A stretch of DNA of 14,798 bases, taken from the NCBI GenBank assembly GCA_023227825.1, contig JALOCJ010000017.1, forward strand, positions 1 through 14,798. The letters run 5' to 3'. The DNA comes from Candidatus Cloacimonas sp. Its GTDB lineage: Bacteria > Cloacimonadota > Cloacimonadia > Cloacimonadales > Cloacimonadaceae. Position 1 is the stretch's first letter, and each line of letters opens with the position of its first letter. Below, one piece after another: positions 7,936-14,798 of this stretch. The notes under the pieces were generated by a model, which saw nothing but the letters and a program-made list of their open reading frames with translations, searched no databases and was not told the origin of the DNA. The position numbers and the translations under genes are program-made.

Positions 7936-9582
7936 TTATTTCATCCGGACTATTCTGACCAGATGTTTCTTATTGCTTGAGTCCGTAGCTTGCAGGATGT
8001 AAACTCCTGAGCTTACGGGATTTCCCAACCTATCATTCCCGTTCCAAGTAAAGGAATCAATGCCCGGAAGATCGACCTCAAATATCAATCTTCCCTTCAC
8101 ATCAAATATCTTTAGATTTGATATCTTATGCTTACCAGCATCCTTGGTTAGGGAGATTGTCATAGCACCATTGAAAGGATTGGGATAACAATCCATTCTA
8201 AATTCTGAAGTTGGTAAGACATCGTCATCTATTGCGGTGTAACTCTGGCTAAGGATCTTGACATAGCTGGGTAGACTAGTACTTGAATGGTTAAATGCTA
8301 AAATCAGAAATTCGTTGTATCCGTCCTGATTCATGTCTCCCAGTACATAGCTACTGCTGCCATAATAGTGGGTCTCGCTATAATCTGAGTTTAAGAAGTC
8401 TATGTTCAAATCTAATGTTGGGCTCGTTTGTTCTAAAACACAAATGCAGTCATAGTTCTCTGTCGTTCCAGGAATGAATTGCGAGTAGAATAACAAGTCA
8501 GAGTATTGATCATCAATTAGGTTACAGTATGAACGAAGCCAGAAAACATCTGATAGGTTAAAATCAACTTCAAATGAGGTAAGTCCAGCCCACGCAGGTT
8601 GTCCATACATAATTTTTAATTTTCGCCCTAGAGCGGAATTGTGCTGCATTGTAATATCGGATTTCCCATCTCCATTTAAATCACCATTGGCAATCATGCT
8701 TGAAATAGAGCTTTCACTAGCATAACTAGCCACCTGAGATTCATACACAGGCACATTACTCAAATTGACCCCACCCGAATATATCTTCAAGTCATAGACA
8801 TATCCCTCCGTCGCATCCGGAGGTGGAGGTGTTCGCCTCTGGCTACACAAGATAATGTCATCAAAACCGTCGCCATTTATGTCACCGGAATCCATAAATC
8901 TTCCCAAGTACTCATAAATATTACTGCCTCTGATATGTAATGCTGGAGTTGTGCTAAAAGGGGTTCCACCCAAAAAGACATAAACATTGCCCCAATTCTC
9001 ATATTGTGGTCCTTCAGCATAGACAAGCAGGTCGTTTATTCCGTCACCATTGATGTCGCAATGAGTGATGAGCTTCTGTCCAAAACACAAATCCCAACTC
9101 TGAGTGTAGCCAAAAGGATATCCATCAATAAAGACATCTGGCTGTGCAGAAAGAGTCGTTCCTCCCCAATAAATGGCTATAGCTCCTTGATGAATCCACC
9201 CATAATACTTTATGCCTACTACCAGATCGTTTATTCCATCACCATTCAGATCACCAGCATAGGCAAGGCTATATCCGAATCCTCCACTTATCCCGGGTGG
9301 ATTTGTTAGGATTTGATCAGGAACAGCGTTGCTATCTGGAATGCTATGATAGATATAGATATCAGCGTCAACATCGCCAATTGTCCAGTATCCAAACACC
9401 AAATCAGGTCTTCCATCACCGTTTATATCGCCACCTGGGTCTGTCGCGCTGATCCCCGCAATACTACCTGTGAGATCAAATCGCACAATTTCTTGTAGAG
9501 ATGCCTGACCATAGTACTTTTCAATGGGAAAAAAGCAAAACAGAGCAATAATAAAATAAGCTGTCTGTGCAAAGTGTTTCAT
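7936..9582 (-). CDS. FG-GAP/VCBS repeat T9SS surface protein
   Basis: The gene encodes 548 residues with a signal peptide (about 1-26). Calcium-binding FG-GAP loops of the form D-x-N-G-D-G-x-x-D occur near 52-60, 111-119, 176-184, 234-242 and 301-309, with a variant DMNQDGYNE near 416-424, pointing to a beta-propeller-like body. A C-terminal FlgD-like sorting domain (about 463-548) contains YPNPFNG, 'KIFDVKGRLI', 'NPVSSGVYIL' and ends 'VRMK'. Such proteins cross the outer membrane by the T9SS and stay on the surface or are released; the sorting domain is normally cleaved. Ligand and function cannot be told from sequence. A GAGG ribosome site lies about 9 bases before the ATG. All parts look intact, unlike neighbouring genes, and the decayed secreted gene follows after 18 bases. 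Confidence 0.85.
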   Translation of the reverse strand: MKHFAQTAYFIIALFCFFPIEKYYGQASLQEIVRFDLTGSIAGISATDPGGDINGDGRPDLVFGYWTIGDVDADIYIYHSIPDSNAVPDQILTNPPGISGGFGYSLAYAGDLNGDGINDLVVGIKYYGWIHQGAIAIYWGGTTLSAQPDVFIDGYPFGYTQSWDLCFGQKLITHCDINGDGINDLLVYAEGPQYENWGNVYVFLGGTPFSTTPALHIRGSNIYEYLGRFMDSGDINGDGFDDIILCSQRRTPPPPDATEGYVYDLKIYSGGVNLSNVPVYESQVASYASESSISSMIANGDLNGDGKSDITMQHNSALGRKLKIMYGQPAWAGLTSFEVDFNLSDVFWLRSYCNLIDDQYSDLLFYSQFIPGTTENYDCICVLEQTSPTLDLNIDFLNSDYSETHYYGSSSYVLGDMNQDGYNEFLILAFNHSSTSLPSYVKILSQSYTAIDDDVLPTSEFRMDCYPNPFNGAMTISLTKDAGKHKISNLKIFDVKGRLIFEVDLPGIDSFTWNGNDRLGNPVSSGVYILQATDSSNKKHLVRIVRMK

Positions 9583-9750
9583 CTAATCTAACCTCTATAT
9601 ACGATAAATATCTAAACAATCTATCACCAATAGACAGAAGAATACGACAAATCCAATAATTCGATTCGTATCGCCTTTCAATAATTCCAAGCTAAAACAA
9701 TCTTTATTATTGTTCAATTCTATGTCAAGAACTTCTTTCCAAATCATGTT

Positions 9751-9770
9751 GCATCCTTATGCATCCTTAT
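9751..9770. repeat. Perfect 10-bp tandem duplication
   Basis: GCATCCTTAT occurs twice head to tail in the divergent spacer between the FG-GAP gene and the lysozyme remnant. It is probably a slippage duplication; no binding site is recognised. Confidence 0.6.
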
Positions 9771-9837
9771 TTATGAGAATACAGGGATGTGCTTTCATTG
9801 CTCCGAATCAATGATCTAGTAACTTCAAGGAGCATAA

Positions 9838-10056
9838 ATGTAAGCGAAATTGATGGATAGAATCAATGAGCAGATTGTTAGGCATGAAGGTCTGAGGATG
9901 AAACCATACCGCTGTACGGCAGGTAAGCTAACCATCGGTATCGGGTGTAATCCTGGCGATTGTGTGATATCCCAATCAGAAGCTTACATCATACTTATCA
10001 ATGACAACATAACTGCGAGAAGCAGCTTCAGGTGAAGATTCCCGAGGTTTACAAAA
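9838..10056 (+). pseudogene. Phage-type lysozyme (GH24), broken
   Basis: The frame encodes the N-terminus of a phage-type muramidase, which hydrolyses the peptidoglycan glycan chain. 'RHEGLRMKPYRCTAGKLTIG' contains the catalytic Glu of the H-E-G-L-R motif and the conserved T-I-G; as in many GH24 members, Cys replaces the T4 Asp20. Three lesions are visible. A well-placed ribosome site (AAGGAG, 5 bases before ATG 9838) serves a start whose second codon is TAA, although translation could restart at ATG 9853. Near 10009-10012 one base is lost; after it the expected frame resumes as 'CEKQLQVKIPEVYK'. At 10057 the IS21 left end interrupts the gene and the remaining roughly 90 residues are absent. 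It is a likely prophage remnant, on the opposite strand to the neighbouring intact genes. Confidence 0.8.
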
Positions 10057-10244
10057 TGTCGGCTGAATTTAAAAGTGCACCAGAAACGGAACTATAGATT
10101 GCACCAGTCAAAGTATTAACTAAACTATCTTCTGATAAGAAGATCAAGAGGCACAAGTGAAAGGAGTGAATATGTATAACCAAGTTCAGTCACTGCTGCG
10201 CCTGTCAAAGAGCCAGCGCCAAATTGTCCTGGAGTTGAGAATAA
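10057..10244 (+). mobile_element. istA: IS21-family solo left end, copy 2 (188 bp)
   Basis: The element begins with the TG tip (TGTCGGCTG...) directly after lysozyme codons. It carries two TGCACCAG boxes 24 bases apart (10076-10083 and 10100-10107), of the kind bound by the IS21 transposase. A 7-bp hairpin (10127-10133 with 10138-10144) follows, then AAAGGAG and the first 24 codons of istA from ATG 10172 (MYNQVQSLLR...). Homology with copy 3 ends at 10244, and a stop follows at 10250-10252. By eye the shared 188 bases differ at six positions. istB and the right end are missing, so it cannot move on its own. Confidence 0.85.
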
Positions 10245-12488
10245 CTTTATAAACCCTCCATTCCAGTACGGAGCAATACCTTCATTAAAACTAAAAATAT
10301 TAATCTTATCCCCAGGTAGCAAAGTATTTATATATCTTCTCGTTAGTTGTTGAAGGTTTACGCATTCTCCTGCCATACTCTGTGAAAGATCAAGGGCTAA
10401 CACTACATCAATCCCATCATCAAAAACAGAGAAACCGGGACCACTTAGTCCATCAAAACCATCCCGGACATTTGCCCCGTTATAGGCAAAATGCAGCACC
10501 CCATTATTGCCAATATCAACTAGGATGTCGTAATCTTCTACATCTGAAGCAGTCATTACAGGAGTGCTGGAATACCACACTCCATCATTATCTGAAGTAC
10601 CAGATACCTGACAGATGATTGCATTTAAAGCTGATATATTCATCCCATCAGTATAATTCTGATCCTCAACAACATAAACCGTAAGAGGAGTATTCTGGGG
10701 GCAGTTTGTGACTTTCACATAAACCGGATCACCTATCCGAAACATATTCTTATCCCTACCATTGGGAGGGTTGGATACCCCAGCACTGATAACTTGGGGT
10801 GTGAAATGAAGACCTCTGTCTGAATAGGCTTTATCAATTATTAACTGATTCGCTGTTGTTGAATTCCTCATGAGGATATTGTAGAAATACCGGGGCTTAT
10901 ATCTCAAGGAATCAGATGGTGAAACATCGATTATAAGTCTATCAATAAGAAACTGGGTAAACTCCCCTATGTTATTTTTTATTTCCCACCAGGCGGAAGC
11001 TAATGGGTAACGACAATAATATCTGGTATAAAAGTCTTCGTTAAGTGTGTCGCTCTGATAGTAATTTGACTGAACGCTGGAAACCGAGAAGTTCCTAATG
11101 TCGTGGATACCATTCAACTCATTGACATATATATGTGAGTTAATCACAGCACAGGGCAAATAAACTGCAAATGCTTCATCCATAGCACGGAGCGCGCTGT
11201 TACTATTATGAAAAAAGTTATTCTCTAGTTTATCATAGATGAAAGCATGGCTTAACTCATGACGCGATACATGAGAGAATTGGCCAATGTCGTAGCGAAT
11301 GTGAATTTCCCAACAGCTTGGATCGCAGTATCCAAGATCAATTATTTGAGAATTACTGATTATTTTCCAACCAAATGAATTGGAAACGGATGACATGCTG
11401 TTAAGCGTGAAAAACTGATCCAAAATATGGTAATAAATGTTAGTTGAGTTACATTGGTTATCAGGAAAATGTGCCCTGATGGTGTTGCCACTTACAAATA
11501 TATTACTGCTGTCTGCCTTAACAATAAGATTAGTATTTGGATATTCACACAGAGAAAGAATCTGGCCGTATTCAAGCTCTATAGATAAGTTACTATAGGT
11601 GCTGTCGTTTATCACTACAAACCCAGAAGTGTCTGTATATCCGATAAAATTATCGGTCATGACCTTGATGTTTGATAGAGTGCTATTAGGTAACTGAAGA
11701 ATGTTACTACTTGTGTATGCTGTCTCATAAATGTCACCAGTAACGTAGCAGTTATCGTTTGCAATCTTGATTTTTCTAGTGTATATGACCTCTCCAGTAG
11801 TTGGATCAACATAATTCACTCCGCCTCCAAAACTTACAAGATAGCATAGTTTAAACTCGACCACCCCAGACTCATATTCTATGGGAGCATAAACTAATTT
11901 TATATGCCTACGGAACATCCAATGATTTCTATCGAAATCCTCATTAGTGTCGTAGCGTTGTAAGACAGCATTTATCGCTTGATCCTCTGTGATATTGACT
12001 TGGACAATCTCAGAACTTATGTCTGCTGTGGCATCTGTAATACTGAATTTCGAAATAGCGAAATTAAAATGAATTCTTAAGGATCCACCACCTTCAACCC
12101 GGTATCCATTAACCATTTGCCTATAGATAATACTTGATCCTAAATTATTGTGTACTATCTTATCTTTATAAAGTTGTCCCTCTTGTGCAGAGATATAGGG
12201 CTTTACTTTGGCAAGAACCCGATCAAAGACCTGCTTCATATAAACGGTATCTTGCGGAGCTGTAATAACTATATCTCTAAAATTTCCGATTATGTGGGAG
12301 AACTTCATATACTGGTAATTATAAGTGATATCTCCCTCAAAACCTGTTTCGGCTTTGAATCTTGCAGCCCTTTCGTTCAGGATTGCTTGCTTTTGGATGT
12401 ATTCCTCTGTTTGCTCATAAGGTAATCCTATCAAAGTGACTACAATAAGCAATAGACAGAATAGGCAAAACAAATACTTTTTCATCAT
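10125..12488 (-). CDS. Secreted zinc metallopeptidase with vWA domain, 3' end replaced by IS21
   Basis: The open frame has 787 residues. A signal peptide (about 1-22) is followed by a thermolysin/fungalysin-type propeptide region (about 80-240, ending 'VDPTTGEVIYTRKI'). A gluzincin catalytic core follows, with HELSH at 410-414 and a downstream E in MDEAF (435-439) as probable third zinc ligand. After a beta-rich linker, a von Willebrand A domain starts near 693 with an intact MIDAS DLSQS (700-704). It is cut at about residue 748. The last 39 residues are translated from the antisense strand of the istA remnant, ending at TAG 10127-10125. The rest of the vWA fold and the expected T9SS sorting domain are missing, so secretion and function are probably lost. 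The second ATG (12485) is slightly better placed after AAGGA. A promoter is visible upstream. Confidence 0.75.
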   Translation of the reverse strand: MMKKYLFCLFCLLLIVVTLIGLPYEQTEEYIQKQAILNERAARFKAETGFEGDITYNYQYMKFSHIIGNFRDIVITAPQDTVYMKQVFDRVLAKVKPYISAQEGQLYKDKIVHNNLGSSIIYRQMVNGYRVEGGGSLRIHFNFAISKFSITDATADISSEIVQVNITEDQAINAVLQRYDTNEDFDRNHWMFRRHIKLVYAPIEYESGVVEFKLCYLVSFGGGVNYVDPTTGEVIYTRKIKIANDNCYVTGDIYETAYTSSNILQLPNSTLSNIKVMTDNFIGYTDTSGFVVINDSTYSNLSIELEYGQILSLCEYPNTNLIVKADSSNIFVSGNTIRAHFPDNQCNSTNIYYHILDQFFTLNSMSSVSNSFGWKIISNSQIIDLGYCDPSCWEIHIRYDIGQFSHVSRHELSHAFIYDKLENNFFHNSNSALRAMDEAFAVYLPCAVINSHIYVNELNGIHDIRNFSVSSVQSNYYQSDTLNEDFYTRYYCRYPLASAWWEIKNNIGEFTQFLIDRLIIDVSPSDSLRYKPRYFYNILMRNSTTANQLIIDKAYSDRGLHFTPQVISAGVSNPPNGRDKNMFRIGDPVYVKVTNCPQNTPLTVYVVEDQNYTDGMNISALNAIICQVSGTSDNDGVWYSSTPVMTASDVEDYDILVDIGNNGVLHFAYNGANVRDGFDGLSGPGFSVFDDGIDVVLALDLSQSMAGECVNLQQLTRRYINTLLPGDKINIFSFNEGIAPYWNGGFIKLFSTPGQFGAGSLTGAAVTELGYTYSLLSLVPLDLLIRR

Positions 12489-12571
12489 TCCTTATACCTG
12501 AGTTTGTTCATTATTTTTTTGAGTTTTAAATCTCATATAAGCAAACAATCTGATTAGATATGCATATTTAT

Positions 12572-12600
12572 AGGATAAATAATCTACTGATTCTTGTCAA
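12572..12600 (-). promoter_or_regulatory. Sigma-70-like promoter for the metallopeptidase gene
   Basis: On the minus strand a perfect TTGACA (12600-12595) is followed after exactly 17 bases by TATCCT (12577-12572, 4 of 6 matches to TATAAT), about 85 bases before the start codon. Spacing and position are those of a housekeeping promoter. Whether this lineage uses the sigma-70 consensus is assumed. Confidence 0.5.
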
Positions 12601-12742
12601 TAAAAAAGTTGAGTATTTGCGAAAAAACCCTAAGAGATATTGATCCTACACTTCACTTAAAAATAAAAACCATCTAAAAGTATGGATGGCAGATAGCTGA
12701 TTGCTGTTAAATACTCTGCTATTACCATTGTATCTCGGTGAG

Positions 12743-13061
12743 TGTCGGCGGAATTTAAAAGTGCACCATAAACGGAACTATAGATTGCACCAGTCGAAGT
12801 ATTAACTAAACTATCTTCTGATAAGAAGATCAAGAGGCACAAGTGAAAGGAGTGAATATGTATAACCAAGTTCAGTCACTGCTGCGCCAGTCAAAGAGTC
12901 AGCGCCAAATTGTCCTAGAGTTGAGAATAAATCAGAGAACAGTAACTAAGTTGTCCCGTTATGATATAGAAGAGGCTTGTGAGTATTTCAAGCAAGGAGT
13001 TCAGAGGAGAAGTGGTTTTGATTTCACAAAGCCGTTCATAGAGGACAAGTTGATCACTTAT
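12743..13061 (+). mobile_element. istA: IS21-family left end with truncated istA, copy 3
   Basis: This is the longest remnant of the element. It starts at the tip TGTCGGCGG, has TGCACC boxes at 12762 and 12786 (24 bases apart), a hairpin at 12813-12830 and a ribosome site AAAGGAG (12846-12852), with ATG at 12858. About 68 codons follow of an IS21-type IstA N-terminus. This includes the helix-turn-helix that binds the element ends ('KSQRQIVLELRINQRTVTKL') and the conserved 'DIEEACEYFKQG' and 'FIEDKL' segments. After about 13061 the expected sequence is lost and unrelated codons run to a stop at 13101-13103. The DDE catalytic domain, istB and the right end are absent. A short IstA DNA-binding fragment could still be made. 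Confidence 0.85.
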
Positions 13062-13103
13062 ATAGTTTTCACATTTAAAAGGCATAAATATTTTCCTGTC
13101 TGA
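12858..13103 (+). pseudogene. istA: Truncated istA transposase (N-terminal HTH only)
   Basis: The fragment is 81 codons long from ATG 12858, preceded by AAAGGAG five bases away. A full IstA has several hundred residues. Residues 1-68 are IstA-like and the last 13 (from 'IVFTFKRHK') come from flanking DNA. If expressed, it would be a DNA-binding domain able to sit on IS21 ends and might repress transposition of intact copies elsewhere; that is speculation. Confidence 0.7.
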
Positions 13104-13367
13104 TGTTGATTCCTGCAAAAAAAGTAGTCCGGAGAAGTTTATGGGATATAGCTGTTGGACTTTAAGGGAAAAAATGTTAATGAGAAAAGTAAGTGGCAAA
13201 GAAAGAATTTGCCTTTCCCTTATTTTCTTATTGCCTGTTCATAATTTATCGTGTCTAAAATTAAAATTTATTTTAGGTTGCCATAACTTATCTTGCTATT
13301 TGCGAGAACTTTACCTTTTTTTAGACAGTGCATTATTTCACGCTGAGTTGAATCTTTTATGCTACAT

Positions 13368-13455
13368 TAACATTTCTTTAACGATTCCCTAACGAAGTTA
13401 AAGCAGTGTTACGGAATCGTTACGGCAGTGTTAGGGGAGCGTTAAATAAGTGATT
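13368..13455. repeat. 11-bp-period repeat array with an orientation flip
   Basis: Read in 11-base units from 13368, the units are TAACATTTCTT, TAACGATTCCC, TAACGAAGTTA, AAGCAGTGTTA, CGGAATCGTTA, CGGCAGTGTTA, GGGGAGCGTTA, AATAAGTGATT. The first three begin with TAAC(G/A) and the next four end with (C/T)GTTA, its reverse complement, always on the same 11-base grid. The array is thus an inverted pair of phased repeats meeting near 13400. This places each motif on about the same face of the helix. Confidence 0.6.
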
Positions 13456-13492
13456 AGGCAACAGGCAGTTATACTAAGTCCACAAAGTAATT

Positions 13493-13699
13493 TTATAAAT
13501 CAAAATGATGAACGAAGCATAGCTTCTGTCTTTTTAATTTCCTTCCGGAAAAAGCTGCGTTTATTATATGTCTGTGAACTACGAAACCATCGGGTAAAAG
13601 AAGCAAGTTAGTCATCCAAGGAATGGATAAATGAAGGATACCTTCAAAGCGAGGGAAAAGTTCTCCGATGGCGCTTTTACACCAACATTTGAAACTCAA
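13493..13699 (-). other. Unassigned open frame, 68 codons
   Basis: A TTG-initiated frame with no ribosome site and no recognised domain. The product is rich in Leu, His and Phe ('HLSIPWMTNLLLLPDGF'). The plus strand also has a short ATG frame here (from 13632). Coding status is doubtful; it may be a decayed gene or part of a dispersed non-coding repeat together with the adjacent 11-bp array. Confidence 0.2.
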
Positions 13700-13784
13700 C
13701 CAGGATTTCTTTAATATTGCCTAACCCTTCCTGTATCTGTATATTTTTCCTGTATTATAAATCATTAAATCCCTAAAATCCCTT

Positions 13785-14516
13785 TTATACTGTTGAGTCC
13801 AAACCTATTTTATCCTCATTTTCTGTCAGCCCGAAAAGTTCCGGATTATCTTTTATAAACTGTTTATGTAACCCCCAAAAAGCCGACTCCTCATCCTTTT
13901 TTCTTTTTAAATGAAAATATCCGATCAAAGAGACAACATAAGCACTAATAGCATCTATAATCAAGTCCTTCATCGTATCTTTAACCCCCAAACGAGTATC
14001 AAAAATACCATAGACCTGTTCCAAATTCCGTGCTTTTTGCATATTTACACCAAAAATAGAATCAACGCTATATTCAAAAATTTCCCAAACTGCACATATC
14101 ATTATCGCAAAACAGAAACTAAACAGCGCCATAAATTTCGCACTCAATTTCACATCTACTTTATAATCCTTATTCATAGAATAAATTAAAATAAAACCTG
14201 AATAAGTTAAAATTACCGCGGAAGCCGTATGCAACATCCTGTCCCACCAGTTAAAACGATAAAAATAGCGATGAATTTCTCCTAAATACATTGAGGCAAA
14301 AATAAATAGTAAAATTATAATTTGCAGTGAAGTAGGAATTCTAATCGCAATCCTTTTCTCTAAAACCGTCGGTAATATAAACAGCAATAAAGTCATAAAT
14401 GCTGACCAAAATGTCTCCCATTCTTTAATATACAGATTGTAACCGATAACTAAACAGGTTAACAGAATAAAGAAATAACGCAGATATTTTTCTAACTTTT
14501 GGGGGTTTATCTTCAT
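13785..14516 (-). CDS. DUF2238 / YjdF-type integral membrane protein
   Basis: The protein has 243 residues and about six membrane helices (near 14-30, 36-52, 63-80, 94-113, 124-147 and 184-203). Family-like motifs are WWDRMLH (90-96), WEIFEYSVDSIFG (144-156), and a 'DTRLGVKDTMKDLIIDAI' stretch (173-190). The latter two contain the acidic/aromatic residues I associate with the DUF2238 (YjdF) family. The biochemical role of that family is unknown. It would sit in the inner membrane with a charged cytoplasmic tail after residue 204. The start is supported by AGGAG eight to nine bases upstream. It stands alone between a gene-poor spacer and the 5S rRNA gene, on the same strand as the rRNA. The 162 bases between them (14517-14678) show no gene and no clear terminator. 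Confidence 0.75.
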   Translation of the reverse strand: MKINPQKLEKYLRYFFILLTCLVIGYNLYIKEWETFWSAFMTLLLFILPTVLEKRIAIRIPTSLQIIILLFIFASMYLGEIHRYFYRFNWWDRMLHTASAVILTYSGFILIYSMNKDYKVDVKLSAKFMALFSFCFAIMICAVWEIFEYSVDSIFGVNMQKARNLEQVYGIFDTRLGVKDTMKDLIIDAISAYVVSLIGYFHLKRKKDEESAFWGLHKQFIKDNPELFGLTENEDKIGLDSTV

Positions 14517-14678
14517 TGTTCCATCTCCTAAGTTCCTATCGTCATTGTAACAATTCTCAAAATCAGTAACCAGTTGTCAAGCTAAAGATTCAAAACTTCA
14601 AATCCCCTGACTTTTAAGCTCTTAACTATTCCTAATACTTGATTGCTTATTATCTCGTATATCAGCAAAATGCCGTTA

Positions 14679-14798
14679 GCGATGGCGGCGACCTACTCTT
14701 CCACACAGTTGCCCGTGCAGTACCATCGGCGCAGACAAGCTTAACTGCTGTGTTCGGAATGGGAACAGGTGTATCCTTGCTGCTATAACCACCATCGC
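14679..14798 (-). rRNA. rrf: 5S ribosomal RNA
   Basis: On the minus strand the sequence reads GCGATGGTGGTTATAGCAGC at the 5' end. It contains the conserved loop 'CCCATTCCGAACACAG' and 'AGTAGGTCGCCGCCATCGC' at the 3' end. The two ends pair (GCGATGG with CCATCGC) to form helix I, so the 120-base gene looks complete and stops exactly at the window edge. 23S and 16S genes are expected beyond the right edge. Confidence 0.96.

Larger units (their letters stand above)
13062..13784. other. Gene-poor spacer between IS remnant and DUF2238 gene
   Basis: About 720 bases hold no gene I can support. The first half is AT-rich with short unconvincing frames. In the middle lies the 11-bp-period repeat (13368-13455). 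From about 13493 to 13699 the minus strand is open for 68 codons from a TTG, without a ribosome site or a known family. No right end of the IS21 element is present. Confidence 0.5.

Noticed and set aside
8800..9500. Repeated GATxxxAATGGxGAxGG-like DNA as a CRISPR or tandem array
   Set aside because: The similarity comes from repeated calcium-loop codons (D-x-N-G-D-G) in the FG-GAP protein; spacing is irregular and there are no spacers.
12657..12869. Minus-strand 70-codon frame
   Set aside because: It crosses the IS21 left end antisense and the flank, has no ribosome site or family resemblance, and is a chance frame.
12743..13103. A functional transposase gene
   Set aside because: Only about 68 of several hundred residues of IstA remain; the catalytic domain, istB and the right end are missing.
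13493..13699. Calling the 68-codon minus frame a gene
   Set aside because: It starts at TTG without a ribosome site and resembles no family, so it is listed only as unassigned.

Overview
The window looks like chromosomal DNA of a Gram-negative bacterium with a type IX secretion (T9SS) surface proteome, most likely of the Candidatus Cloacimonadota / FCB group. This rests on AT-rich DNA, secreted proteins ending in the FlgD-like immunoglobulin fold used as a T9SS sorting signal (an N-P-F-N motif, then an 'IYNIKGQ'-type strand and a terminal 'MK'), FG-GAP repeat cargo, and a remnant resembling a gingipain propeptide. The assignment is inferred from protein style; no taxonomic search was possible. 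Nearly all intact genes lie on the minus strand.

Region 1 (1-685): the start of a secreted beta-helix-type protein that runs off the left edge, a hairpin, and an orphan T9SS sorting tail with no body. Region 2 (686-7206): a tightly coupled four-gene minus-strand operon, transcribed in the order small unknown protein, DUF6361 protein, two-HKD phospholipase D-like nuclease, large SNF2-like SF2 helicase. Stops and starts abut or overlap at every junction. A helicase plus a PLD nuclease plus a dedicated accessory protein is the classic make-up of an anti-phage or anti-plasmid system. It is the most interesting unit here and may be related to described helicase/PLD systems (Azaca is the nearest I can name, from memory and unverified).

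Region 3 (7207-13061) is a graveyard of secreted and phage-derived genes broken by an IS21-family element. Three solo IS21 left ends lie in the same orientation, truncated after 46, 188 and about 319 bp. The first abuts a decayed signal-peptide/propeptide gene. The second sits between a phage-type lysozyme pseudogene and a zinc metallopeptidase/von Willebrand A protein whose last 39 residues are now read from the antisense strand of istA. The third keeps the N-terminal DNA-binding part of IstA. An intact FG-GAP T9SS protein (7936-9582) lies among them.

Region 4 (13062-14798): about 720 bp without a convincing gene, containing an 11-bp-period repeat that flips orientation midway; then a six-helix DUF2238/YjdF-type membrane protein; then a complete 5S rRNA gene on the minus strand ending at the window edge, so an rRNA operon probably lies to the right. 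No tRNA genes or CRISPR arrays were seen.
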